A stretch of 45,406 bases of DNA from Actinomycetes bacterium (GTDB lineage: Bacteria > Actinomycetota > Acidimicrobiia > Spongiisociales > UBA5794). Under the pieces are notes generated by a model. The model had not been told where the DNA came from and did not search any database. It saw nothing but the letters and a program-made list of their open reading frames with translations. Where the stretch lies: positions 1 through 45,406 of the forward strand of contig JAHEJX010000023.1 of assembly GCA_024638645.1 (NCBI GenBank), in the 5' to 3' direction. Both the position numbers and the translations under genes were made by a program. Every line of letters starts with the position of its first letter. Position 1 is the first letter of the stretch. Positions 14,984 to 22,709 of this stretch are shown here, in pieces.

Positions 14984-15933
14984 TACTGCCACGCTCCCAT
15001 GACGAGCGAGATCAGCGCCATGCGCATCACCACTCCGTTGTACGCCTCTTCCCAGTACCTTGCCTGGCGAAGCTTGTCGACCTCGGGGAGCAGCTCATCC
15101 ATGCGGGGGAGTGAGTGCAGGATTATCGCCGAGCCCTTGGCCTTCTTCATGACTTCGCGCGTGATCTGGTAGGCCGATGGGGTGCGGGCAACCTCCTCGC
15201 CACGTTCGTCGCGGCCGGTGGCGTAGTTGGCCTGGACGACCGGTTCCACGTAGATGACGTCGGCATCAGCGATGGCGTCTTTGACGTGGTCGACTACACG
15301 CCAGTTCGTGCCCTTGTCGTCGAGCTCCGCCAAGAACTCCTCGGTGGGGGCCTCGTCGGGCGGAGTGAGGATCACGAACTCGGCATCGAATTGCGATAGC
15401 GCATACCCGAGCGAGTGCATGGTGCGCATCCGGTGGTCGCCGATCGCAAGGAAGCTCTTGCCGTTCACGTCGCCCAGTTCGCGCTGAACCGTGTAGAGAT
15501 CCGTCAGCACCTGGGTTGGATGCTCGCCCCAGCCGTCGCCGCCGTTGATGATCGGAATCGATGACCATTTGGCCGCCTCTTGCGGCGCACCCTGCTGGAA
15601 GTGGCGCATCACAATGGCGTCACCGTAGAACTCCAACATGTGCACAGTGTCTTTGATCGACTCCTGATAGAAGTCGCCGGCCCGCGTCATCTTGGCGTCG
15701 GCGAAGCCGTTGACGTGGCCACCGAGTCGGTGCATTGCGGCCTCGTGGGCGAGCCGGGTGCGCGTCGAGGGCTGGTAGAACGCGGTGACAAGGATCTTCT
15801 CCTTGAGGAGGTCCGAGTTGCGCCGGCCCCTCGCGATCGGTTCGAGCCTGTCTGCAATCTCGAAGATATGCATGAATTCATTGTGCTCGAAATCTTTGAG
15901 GGACAGGATGTCCCTGCCTGCAAAGCTGCGCAT
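14983..15933 (-). CDS. Aspartate/ornithine carbamoyltransferase-family protein (PyrB-like)
   Basis: 316 aa from ATG 15933, chosen because GAGGAGG precedes it and the protein then begins MRSFAGRDILSLKDF, the normal start of the family; an in-frame ATG at 16053 would lie inside the regulatory region. Carbamoyl-phosphate motif STRTRLAHEAAM (ATCase: STRTR) and HPTQVLTDLYT are present, as is LHSLPRMDEL near the C-terminus (HPLPR in classical ATCase). No other pyr gene is nearby and the stop overlaps carbamate kinase, so the likely direction is catabolic: carbamoyl phosphate formation from a ureido acid. Its second substrate is unknown. Confidence 0.82.
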   Translation of the reverse strand: MRSFAGRDILSLKDFEHNEFMHIFEIADRLEPIARGRRNSDLLKEKILVTAFYQPSTRTRLAHEAAMHRLGGHVNGFADAKMTRAGDFYQESIKDTVHMLEFYGDAIVMRHFQQGAPQEAAKWSSIPIINGGDGWGEHPTQVLTDLYTVQRELGDVNGKSFLAIGDHRMRTMHSLGYALSQFDAEFVILTPPDEAPTEEFLAELDDKGTNWRVVDHVKDAIADADVIYVEPVVQANYATGRDERGEEVARTPSAYQITREVMKKAKGSAIILHSLPRMDELLPEVDKLRQARYWEEAYNGVVMRMALISLVMGAWQ

Positions 15934-16031
15934 GCCGGCCTCCTCCTGAGTTTTGTTGAGGGCTCTTTTCTCCTGATTGTGCGTAGCGCTTGCGAAGTCT
16001 TCGTAACAGCGGGTGACGTCTCCGACTACCA

Positions 16032-16061
16032 TTGACTGTATTGGTATTACCATCGTACAAT
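16032..16061 (+). promoter_or_regulatory. gntR promoter with operator TGGTATTACCA in the spacer
   Basis: -35 TTGACT (16032-16037) and -10 TACAAT (16056-16061) are separated by 18 bp. The spacer contains the perfect palindrome TGGTATTACCA (16042-16052), whose TGGT/ACCA half-sites resemble operators of HutC-subfamily GntR regulators such as PhnF and DasR. This predicts autoregulation and probably control of the divergent carbamoyltransferase-carbamate kinase genes. Confidence 0.6.
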
Positions 16062-16093
16062 ATGATGAATAAGGCGGCTAGGGAGAATCTCGC

Positions 16094-16819
16094 GTGATCA
16101 CCAGGAATCCGTCGCTCACCGATCAGGTGAAAGCTCACATCAAGGATCGCATCGTCAACGACGGCTTCGCAGACGACCGCATCCCTCCCGAGGCCACCCT
16201 GGGCGAAGAGCTCGGCGTCAGCCGAACGACCATTCGCGATGCCCTTGCCAAACTCGAGAACGAGGGAGCCATTTATCGCAAGCAGGGATCGGGGACTTTT
16301 GTGAACCGACCCGGCCTCCAGATCAAATCGCGGCTTGAAGAGATCTGGTCCTACGCCAAAGTGCTGGAAGACCATGGCTACACCCCTTCGGTGTCGGTGA
16401 TCAGCGATGTCATCGTTCCGGCGGACGACGAGACGGCAGCGGCTCTCGCAATCGAAGTGGGCGGCGATGTCGTGGAGATCGAGAAGCTCTTCCTCGAGGA
16501 CGACGAGCCCGTCGTCCTCACCCGCAACCGGATCCCAGCATCGCTCCTCGACGCCGATCACTCTCGAGACGAGCTGCCGCTCTATGAGTTCCTCGACGAG
16601 TACTGCGATCGCCGGCTCACTTACTACGTGTCAGAAATCGTGCCGGTCGCGTTCAACGCTTCTCAAGCCAGAAAGCTCCACGTGAAACGCGGCACGGTTG
16701 GCTTGGCCTTCGTCGAAATCGGCTACGACCAGACCAACGAGCCGATCGTTTACGCCACCTCATTTTTCAGGGACGACCTACTCCGCTTCCGCATCATTCG
16801 CCGGAGGGCCGGAGCGTGA
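16094..16819 (+). CDS. GntR-family regulator with UTRA domain (HutC subfamily)
   Basis: 241 aa from GTG 16094 with AGGGAGA upstream. The N-terminal winged helix (residues 1-75) has the GntR pattern PPEATLGEELGVSRTTIRDALAKLENEGAIYRKQGSGTFV. Residues about 95-235 form a UTRA ligand-binding domain (VVEIEKLFLEDDEPVVLTRNRIP, PLYEFLDEY, PIVYATSFFRDD). HutC-type regulators usually bind a pathway intermediate and repress the catabolic operon. It is divergent from the PyrB-like/arcC genes and 22 nt upstream of the ygeW-like gene, so it is the likely specific regulator of this cluster. An operator-like palindrome lies in its own promoter. Confidence 0.92.
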   Translation: MITRNPSLTDQVKAHIKDRIVNDGFADDRIPPEATLGEELGVSRTTIRDALAKLENEGAIYRKQGSGTFVNRPGLQIKSRLEEIWSYAKVLEDHGYTPSVSVISDVIVPADDETAAALAIEVGGDVVEIEKLFLEDDEPVVLTRNRIPASLLDADHSRDELPLYEFLDEYCDRRLTYYVSEIVPVAFNASQARKLHVKRGTVGLAFVEIGYDQTNEPIVYATSFFRDDLLRFRIIRRRAGA

Positions 16820-16841
16820 AGCCTATTGCTAGGAGGATTTG

Positions 16842-17816
16842 ATGCAGACCTATCTCAAGGGCCGCGACATGATCACGACCCAGGAGTGGACCAAGGACGA
16901 GCTCGATACGATCATCACGGTCGCCCTGGAGTTGAAGCGGCGGCGTGCGATGGGAGAGCAGCACGCCCTGCTCGACAACAAGGTTCTGGCAATGCTCTTC
17001 TTCTTCGCCAGTACGCGAACTCGCGCAAGTTTCGAAGCCGGCATGGCCCAACTCGGCGGTCACGCCATGTTTCTCGACTCGACTTCCACCCAAATCGGCC
17101 ACGGCGACACATGGAAGGAGATCGGGGACATTCTCGGCCGTTACAACGATGGCATTGCGATCCGCAACGTCGATTGGGACGTCGGCAACCAGTACATCCG
17201 CGCTGTGGCCGAGGCGAGCCGTGCTCCGGTGATGAACATGCAGTGCGATTGGTACCACCCGTTCCAGGCACTTGCCGACTTGCTCACTGTCATCGAGCAG
17301 AAGGGCGACCCAAGCAATCTGACTTTCAACATGAGTTACGCATACGCCTCGAGCTACCAGAAGCCCATCAGCGTGCCGCAAAGCGTGGTCCTCCTGATGA
17401 CGCGGTACGGCGCCAAAGTGCGCCTGACCCGGCCGCCCGAGTTCAAGCTATTCCCCGAGGTGATCGCCCAGGCAGAAGAGAACGCCCGCATCTCGCACGG
17501 GAGCTTCGAGATTCTCGAAGACTTTGAAGAGGGCATGCGCGGGGCCGACGTTGTCTACGCCAAGTCATGGGGCTCGATGTTGACGACTCCAGATCACGAA
17601 GAGTCCGCCCGGATCTCTGAGAAGTACCGCGATTGGATTACGGATGCCCGCCGGATGGACATGGCCAACGACGACGCCATCTACATGCATCCGCTTCCCG
17701 CCGACCGCAACATCGAAGTGACTGACGAAGTCATCGACGGCCGCTGGAGCAGGGTGTTCGACCAAGCCGAGAACCGGCTGCATGCCCAGAAGGCTGTTAT
17801 GGCGTTGACGATGTGA
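16842..17816 (+). CDS. ygeW: YgeW-like carbamoyltransferase
   Basis: 324 aa from ATG 16842 with AGGAGG 5 nt upstream; a TTG one codon earlier is less likely. It matches E. coli YgeW in several blocks: STRTRASFEAGMAQLGG, MQCDWYHPFQALADLL, YASSYQKPISVPQSV, ADVVYAKSWGS and MHPLPADR. It is shorter than YgeW (about 396 aa), mainly at the N-terminus and in insertions. The family is an orphan transcarbamylase with a knotted fold, linked to purine-derived ureido acids. It probably converts a ureido compound and phosphate to carbamoyl phosphate for ArcC. It is co-directional with the GntR gene just upstream, and a perfect palindrome covers its stop codon. Confidence 0.85.
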   Translation: MQTYLKGRDMITTQEWTKDELDTIITVALELKRRRAMGEQHALLDNKVLAMLFFFASTRTRASFEAGMAQLGGHAMFLDSTSTQIGHGDTWKEIGDILGRYNDGIAIRNVDWDVGNQYIRAVAEASRAPVMNMQCDWYHPFQALADLLTVIEQKGDPSNLTFNMSYAYASSYQKPISVPQSVVLLMTRYGAKVRLTRPPEFKLFPEVIAQAEENARISHGSFEILEDFEEGMRGADVVYAKSWGSMLTTPDHEESARISEKYRDWITDARRMDMANDDAIYMHPLPADRNIEVTDEVIDGRWSRVFDQAENRLHAQKAVMALTM

Positions 17817-17833
17817 GGTCGCGACCTCACATC
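17810..17833. repeat. Perfect 24-bp palindrome over the ygeW stop codon
   Basis: The half GATGTGAGGTCG (17810-17821) is followed directly by its exact reverse complement (17822-17833). No loop separates the arms and no T tract follows, so it is a poor intrinsic terminator; it may be a protein-binding site or RNA hairpin at the 3' end of the ygeW transcript. Confidence 0.6.
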
Positions 17834-17915
17834 GGAAACGTTCGCAGATTCGCTTCGCAAACTGCGCACATGTGGGTGGACCGAGAGCGCGCTTTGACAT
17901 GAAGGATGCAACCTG

Positions 17916-18374
17916 ATGATCGAATCTCACGACTACGAAGTCGAGCTGCGCAGCACCGGTCCCAAGACCGGGGTCTTGGAGGCAATGGCGGACGGCTTGC
18001 CCGCAATGGGCGTCGCCTCGCCGCCGGAGTTCGGGGGGCCTGCTGGCGTGTGGAGCCCCGAGCACCTCTTCGTGGCTGCTCTTGCGGCTTGTCTGATGAC
18101 TACCTTCCGCGCCATCGCGGACGCGTCGGGGCTCGATGTTTGCGAGTACCGAGATCAATCGAGTGGTCATCTGCGGCGTGGCGCCGATCGGCGTTACTCC
18201 TTCGAGACCGTGACGTTGCGGCCCCGAGTTGTCATCGACGACGAGGCCAAGATCGAGCGTACTTTGCGGCTGCTCCACAAGGCCGAGGAAGCCTGTCTCG
18301 TCAGTCGCTCGGTAGCTTCAAAGATCATTCTCGAGCCGACTGTTGAGGTGAGGGAGTCGGCTCCGGCTTCCTAA
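17916..18374 (+). CDS. OsmC/Ohr-family protein
   Basis: 152 aa from ATG 17916 with GAAGGA upstream. The two redox cysteines of the family are present: Cys59 in ALAACLMTTF and Cys127 in AEEACLVSRSV; WSPEHLFVAALAAC is the usual signature. OsmC/Ohr proteins reduce organic hydroperoxides in the cytosol, using a dithiol donor. It stands alone, about 100 bp after the ygeW-like gene and before the Hsp20 gene, so it may belong to a stress-response neighbourhood rather than to the ureide cluster. Confidence 0.88.
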   Translation: MIESHDYEVELRSTGPKTGVLEAMADGLPAMGVASPPEFGGPAGVWSPEHLFVAALAACLMTTFRAIADASGLDVCEYRDQSSGHLRRGADRRYSFETVTLRPRVVIDDEAKIERTLRLLHKAEEACLVSRSVASKIILEPTVEVRESAPAS

Positions 18375-18474
18375 CACCCGCATTGCTCGCCGGACACCGC
18401 AAACTGCGCGGAGTAGCCGCCAAGCTGCCGACATCGAGCGCCAGGCGCCTGCGACGATTTGACGAGAATCCCAC

Positions 18475-18516
18475 TTGACAAGAAAAATCTGAGCGTTGTA
18501 TATATAGATTATCTAT
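18475..18516 (+). promoter_or_regulatory. hsp20 promoter with AT-rich palindrome
   Basis: TTGACA (18475-18480), 18-bp spacer, TATATA (18499-18504), the strongest consensus-like promoter seen in the window. A palindrome ATAGAT-T-ATCTAT (18504-18516) begins on the last base of the -10 element and could be an operator. No CIRCE or HAIR site (the usual heat-shock operators) is visible. The leader runs about 75 nt to an AGGAAGGAG ribosome-binding site. Confidence 0.6.
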
Positions 18517-18589
18517 CAAGAAGCGAGCGGAGGACGGCTCAGCCGCCCCGCGAGCAGTAGCTAGGTCACAAACTACAGGAAGGAGAAAA

Positions 18590-19018
18590 GTGACGATGCT
18601 GCGAATGACAGACCCCTTTGCAGAGATGGACCGCATGTTCAACTCTTTCGGAGGCCGTTGGCGGGGCGGCATGATGCCCATGGACGCCTTTGAGGCCGAC
18701 GGCATCTATACCCTGCGTTTCGATGTTCCCGGCGTTGACCCTGACACCGTCGATCTCACGGTCGAAAACGGTGTGCTCAGCGTCACCGCCGAGCGTCAGG
18801 TCGAGTTCACAGAGGATGTGACCTGGCTGCTGCGGGAACGTCCATCCGGGCTGCATCGCCGCGAGGTTCGCCTTGGGAGCCGACTCGACTCCGCGAACAT
18901 CACGGCCAATTACGACAACGGCGTCCTCACCGTCACCATCCCGGTGCGTGAGGAAGCAAAGCCGCAGAAGGTGTCAATCTCTTCGGGCACGCCCGAGTCG
19001 ATCACAGCGGGCAGCTAA
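18590..19018 (+). CDS. Hsp20/alpha-crystallin small heat-shock protein
   Basis: 142 aa. GTG 18590 is 4 nt after GGAG in AGGAAGGAG; an ATG two codons later is possible. The alpha-crystallin domain spans about residues 35-128, with GIYTLRFDVPGVDPDTVDLT, ENGVLSVTAER, and the closing YDNGVLTVTIP that matches the family motif (A/N)GVLxVxxP. The protein is a cytosolic ATP-independent chaperone. It has its own promoter and is followed by a strong hairpin, so it is probably monocistronic. Confidence 0.93.
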   Translation: MTMLRMTDPFAEMDRMFNSFGGRWRGGMMPMDAFEADGIYTLRFDVPGVDPDTVDLTVENGVLSVTAERQVEFTEDVTWLLRERPSGLHRREVRLGSRLDSANITANYDNGVLTVTIPVREEAKPQKVSISSGTPESITAGS

Positions 19019-19029
19019 CCACACCTCGT

Positions 19030-19052
19030 CCCCCCGGCTTCCTGCCGGGGGG
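19030..19052 (+). terminator. GC-rich hairpin after hsp20
   Basis: CCCCCCGGC-TTCCT-GCCGGGGGG: a perfect 9-bp stem with a 5-nt loop, 12 nt after the hsp20 stop and 22 nt before the protease start. No T run follows, which is common for actinobacterial terminators. Confidence 0.65.
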
Positions 19053-19074
19053 AACCCTACCCCGCTTCTCAGAA

Positions 19075-20166
19075 ATGCGTTTGCGAATCATCCTGGGCAC
19101 CCTGGCGCTGCTCATTGCGGCATGTGACGCCGCGTCTGAGCCAGAATCGGCAACTACCGCCTACTCGCGAGTTCCGGCCACTGCAACTACAGCACCTGAC
19201 ACGACCCCGATTCCCAATTCGGTGGCTGGAGGCCTCTATGACGTTTCGGAGCTCTTCAAACAAGCGCGCAGCGGTGTCGTCTCGGTGACCCAGGAGCGCG
19301 TGCGGCTCGATCTCTTCGGCGTTCCCAACGAGGTACCGGCTGGAGCCGGCACAGGCATTGTGGTGAACAACAGCGGCCTTGTGCTCACCAACTTCCACGT
19401 CATCGAGGGCGCCACCAACGTCATCGTCACAGGCATCGACGGCAGACAGCGAGAAGCCGAGGTGGTTGCGGAAGCCTCGAGCCGAGATCTGGCGCTGCTC
19501 CAACTGCTCGATATCGAAGGTCTCGAGCCACTCCCGCTGGGGTCTTCTGATGCGCTCGAAGTCGGCGATCCTGTCATCGCCATCGGTAACGCCCTCGGGC
19601 TCGATTCCTCAGATCCAACGGTGTCGGCTGGCATCGTGTCGGCGAAAGGCCGGACGATCCGCACGCCGCTTGGAACCATGCAGGACCTGATTCAGACCGA
19701 TGCTGCGATCAACCCGGGTAACTCCGGAGGGCCGCTTCTCAACGCCCTTGGACAGGTCATCGGCGTGAATACTGCGATCGCCGGAAACGCCCAGAACATC
19801 GGCTTTGCCATCTCGATAGATACCGCCAGGCGCTTCGTCGAGCGTTTCGAGGCTGGTGTCGGGGAGCCGTTCCTCGGAGTTCAACTCGTCGACAACTCGG
19901 CGGCAGCGGCCGAACGGTATGAACTCAGCACCGATAAGGGCGCACTTGTGATTGATGTCGTGGCCGCGAGCCCGGCGGCCACTGCCGGTCTGGAGCGGTG
20001 GGATGTCATCGTGGCAATAGACGGCGTTGCGATCGACAACTCGGAATCTGCAGTTCTCGCGATCCTCGACACGGTTCCAGGGGTGAAGATCCAGCTAGAC
20101 GTCTCCCGAGGCGACCGGCGGGTGTCCCTGGATGTAGTTGTTGGCGAACGCCCGCGCGGGACCTGA
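19075..20166 (+). CDS. HtrA/DegP-like trypsin-fold serine protease with PDZ domain, lipoprotein
   Basis: 363 aa. A lipobox LIAAC (Cys about residue 17) suggests membrane anchoring outside the cell, followed by a Thr/Pro linker to about residue 55. The protease domain has His in LTNFHVIEG, Asp in SRDLALLQL and Ser in NPGNSGGPLLN, the full triad. A C-terminal PDZ domain begins near residue 260 (FLGVQLVD, GALVIDVVAASPAATAGLERWDVIVAIDG). HtrA proteins degrade or refold damaged exported proteins. Unlike actinobacterial HtrA/PepD with an N-terminal transmembrane helix, this one appears to be lipid-anchored. It follows hsp20 but is separated by a terminator-like hairpin. Confidence 0.9.
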   Translation: MRLRIILGTLALLIAACDAASEPESATTAYSRVPATATTAPDTTPIPNSVAGGLYDVSELFKQARSGVVSVTQERVRLDLFGVPNEVPAGAGTGIVVNNSGLVLTNFHVIEGATNVIVTGIDGRQREAEVVAEASSRDLALLQLLDIEGLEPLPLGSSDALEVGDPVIAIGNALGLDSSDPTVSAGIVSAKGRTIRTPLGTMQDLIQTDAAINPGNSGGPLLNALGQVIGVNTAIAGNAQNIGFAISIDTARRFVERFEAGVGEPFLGVQLVDNSAAAAERYELSTDKGALVIDVVAASPAATAGLERWDVIVAIDGVAIDNSESAVLAILDTVPGVKIQLDVSRGDRRVSLDVVVGERPRGT

Positions 20167-20173
20167 CGCCCGT

Positions 20174-20950
20174 TCAGAATCGGGACCGTATCTCCCACAA
20201 GTCCGGAAAGAACGGGTTCAATGTCGATTGGAGATATGCCACTCCCTGGGAGCCCCCGGTACCGGGCTTGCGGCCGATCGTGCGCTCCACCATCTTGACG
20301 TGGCGATAGCGCCATTCCTGGAGGCCCTCGTCGAGGTCGACGAGGTTCTCGGCCACCCGACGCAGCTTCACGTTGTTGCGGTACATGTCGAGCAGCACCT
20401 CCTGCACCGCAGGATCGGCAGTCACGGGCTGAGTGACATCGGGGCGGGGCCCGACCTGGTAGCCGGAGCCCTCCAGAAGCTTCAGAAAAGCGTCCCACAG
20501 GCTTGGGCCGTCGTAACGCTTCTTGAGCGATTCCCAGCGTGGTGTTCCCTCGAGAGCGTCCAGGGTCGACCTTCGTTTGTATCCGAGGGCGAACTCCATT
20601 TCGCGGAACTGAAGGGACTGGAATCCAGATGCGTCCTCGAGAAAGGAGCGGAAGGACAGGAAGTCGAGCGGCGTCATCGTCTCCAGCACATCGATCTGCG
20701 CCACGACCGTCTTCATGATCTTCAACATGCGGTTGAGCACGGCACCGGCCCGATCGGTGAATCCCTCATTGAGCAGTTCGTGCAAGTGATCGAGTTCGTG
20801 GATGAGCTGCTTGAACCAGAGCTCGTACACCTGATGAATGACAATGAAGAGATGCTCGTCGTGCTCTTCTGGCTTGGACCGAGGGTGCTGAGCGTCGAGG
20901 ATCTTGTCGAGCTGGAGGTAGCTGCCGTAGTTGAAGGCCTGCTGGTTCAC
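20174..20950 (-). CDS. kynA: Tryptophan 2,3-dioxygenase
   Basis: 258 aa from GTG 20950. Strong TDO signatures: FIVIHQVYELWFKQ with substrate-side His39, SGFQSLQFREMEFALG, and RYRHVKMVERTIGRKPGTGGS with the heme-ligand His217. The enzyme opens the indole ring of L-tryptophan to N-formylkynurenine in the cytosol. No kynB or kynU gene is adjacent, so the rest of the kynurenine route must be elsewhere. A TAACGT element lies exactly 6 nt before the GTG, suggesting a leaderless transcript. Convergent with the HtrA-like gene (7-bp gap). Confidence 0.95.
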   Translation of the reverse strand: MNQQAFNYGSYLQLDKILDAQHPRSKPEEHDEHLFIVIHQVYELWFKQLIHELDHLHELLNEGFTDRAGAVLNRMLKIMKTVVAQIDVLETMTPLDFLSFRSFLEDASGFQSLQFREMEFALGYKRRSTLDALEGTPRWESLKKRYDGPSLWDAFLKLLEGSGYQVGPRPDVTQPVTADPAVQEVLLDMYRNNVKLRRVAENLVDLDEGLQEWRYRHVKMVERTIGRKPGTGGSQGVAYLQSTLNPFFPDLWEIRSRF

Positions 20951-21233
20951 GAGCGGACGTTACCTGATTGCGATGTCGGTAAGAATGACACCCGTACGGT
21001 GGTGGGCGACATTGCGTGAGCTGGCAGAAGGGACGCAGCAGTTGAGGCGTTGCGGCGCTCGCCCGGCTGTGGACACATCGCTTCGTTGCGGCGGGCTGGG
21101 ATATTCGCTTTCATCACATCGAGTAGCTTCATCGAAGCCGTGTGGTAGCGGCTCCTGCCGAAGACACCGCAGTGCGATCGCATCTTCCGGCCTACCCGCC
21201 CGCCGCAGACTTCTTTCCGAAACGAGTCCGCGC
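20951..21233. other. Intergenic region between kynA and MFS gene
   Basis: 283 bp without a convincing gene. The left edge carries the minus-strand TAACGT (20957-20962) that probably serves as the kynA -10 element. Short open frames on both strands show no recognisable domain. Confidence 0.5.
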
Positions 21234-22655
21234 CTACGGACCAGCTCGCGAGCCTCGCTCGGCCAACGTCTGGTTATTCGCCTTGATATCGGCAGGGGAC
21301 GTCTTCGTCGCTTTCCAATACATCCAGCCGGCCGGTAAGAACCACACCTGAAACAGGGCTAAACCGACGGCCCAATTCAACGGCGGGGTAAGTGAACGTT
21401 CGAGAGCGGTGGCTACGGGACCGGTCAGAGCGTTGCCGGTCGATCGGCCAAGCCCATTGACGAGATTCTGTAACCCAAACACCGTCCCCCTGTGCTCCGG
21501 AAGATTCACGTCGGAGATCAAGGCGAAGTTGTTGGGGGAATCGGCCGACGTAAAAGCCAAAGCCAGCATCGATGTGAGGAATGCGGCGCCGACAAAAGGA
21601 TTCGTAACCAGCTCCAGAGCTACCTCCGGAATCAGCGTTGCCGTGCTAGCCCCGTTGGTGACCGTGATCCCCGAGAGAGGCAAGAAAAAGAAGATCAGGA
21701 AGAAGGGAACGGCTCCGAGAAGTCCGATCGCCGAGATCTTGGCGCGGCCAGCAAGATCGCGCGCCTGGACACGATCGCCGATGTGGCCGGCGAGTATTGA
21801 GAACAGCGCCCCAATCCGGAAGACGGCGCCCAGCAGCCCGCCCACCTTGGTCGCCGTTGCTGTGTCGTAACCCTGTTCGAGCACCTTGTTCTGGTAGAGA
21901 AACTCCACCCAAATCAGCGACCCGTATGCAATCTGCGCCGTAAAGCCCTGCAGGACGAGCCACAGGTTCGTACGCTTCTCGAAGAGTGCCGGAACCTGGT
22001 CGAGTTCGATCCGGTATTCGTATTCAGCCCCGCTCTCGTGCAACTGGCGAAGTGATGGTTCGGCGAAGCCGCGCGGCGCTTGGTAGGTCGTCAGATAGAG
22101 CAACGCAAAGATCACACCAAGCACCGCAATAACTTGGAGCGGGGTCTGAAAGTCGGTTGCACCCGCTTGCGATGCCAGATACGCGCCGAACAGACCCCCG
22201 ATGCCTTGTGACAGACCCCAGAAACTCATGGCCAATCCGCGGCGTCGGGGAGATACAAAGTCCGAGATAACCGAGAAGCCAACCGTGGCGATGGCGCCCA
22301 AACCCAGAGCCATAACGACTTGCCACAGGAATAGCTGGCCGAAAGAGCTTGCAGCTCCCGACAGCCAACTGCCCACAGCCCATACGAGCGTTCCGAAGAA
22401 CAGGAGGCGCTTGCGGTCGGAGCGGTCGCCCCAGTAGCCCCATGCAACCGACGTGAGTGCGGTGACCAGGATGACGGTGCCAGTGACAAACCCGAGCGCT
22501 CGGCTTGTCGTGTCCAGAGCCTCTGCGGTTGGGAGAATCATGGCGGGGACCACCGCAATGGCCGCGTTGTCGAGTGACGCCAACACGATGAAGACAACGA
22601 TGGTCCATATCTTGTGGGCGCGCCCGCCCACGAAGCTGCTACTCGCCGCTGTCAT
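21234..22655 (-). CDS. Major facilitator superfamily transporter
   Basis: 473 aa with about 12 hydrophobic helices and a central cytosolic loop. The MFS motif A is seen between helices 2 and 3 (GYWGDRSDRKR), and SPRRRGLAMSFWGLSQGIGGLFG follows helix 5. The family moves small molecules with proton or sodium coupling. Substrate is not predictable; some local resemblance is to spinster-type carriers. It is divergent from the acyl-CoA ligase gene with only 54 bp between, so a shared control region and a common substrate such as an organic acid are possible. Confidence 0.86.
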   Translation of the reverse strand: MTAASSSFVGGRAHKIWTIVVFIVLASLDNAAIAVVPAMILPTAEALDTTSRALGFVTGTVILVTALTSVAWGYWGDRSDRKRLLFFGTLVWAVGSWLSGAASSFGQLFLWQVVMALGLGAIATVGFSVISDFVSPRRRGLAMSFWGLSQGIGGLFGAYLASQAGATDFQTPLQVIAVLGVIFALLYLTTYQAPRGFAEPSLRQLHESGAEYEYRIELDQVPALFEKRTNLWLVLQGFTAQIAYGSLIWVEFLYQNKVLEQGYDTATATKVGGLLGAVFRIGALFSILAGHIGDRVQARDLAGRAKISAIGLLGAVPFFLIFFFLPLSGITVTNGASTATLIPEVALELVTNPFVGAAFLTSMLALAFTSADSPNNFALISDVNLPEHRGTVFGLQNLVNGLGRSTGNALTGPVATALERSLTPPLNWAVGLALFQVWFLPAGWMYWKATKTSPADIKANNQTLAERGSRAGP

Positions 22656-22709
22656 TCGGGCATTCTGGCCGGTCGTTGATGATCTGCGCGGCGCGGTACG
22701 CTCCTCGAC

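Noticed and set aside
14983-15933. Housekeeping pyrimidine pyrB
   Set aside because: No pyr genes nearby and it is coupled to carbamate kinase; a catabolic role fits better, although sequence alone cannot exclude it.
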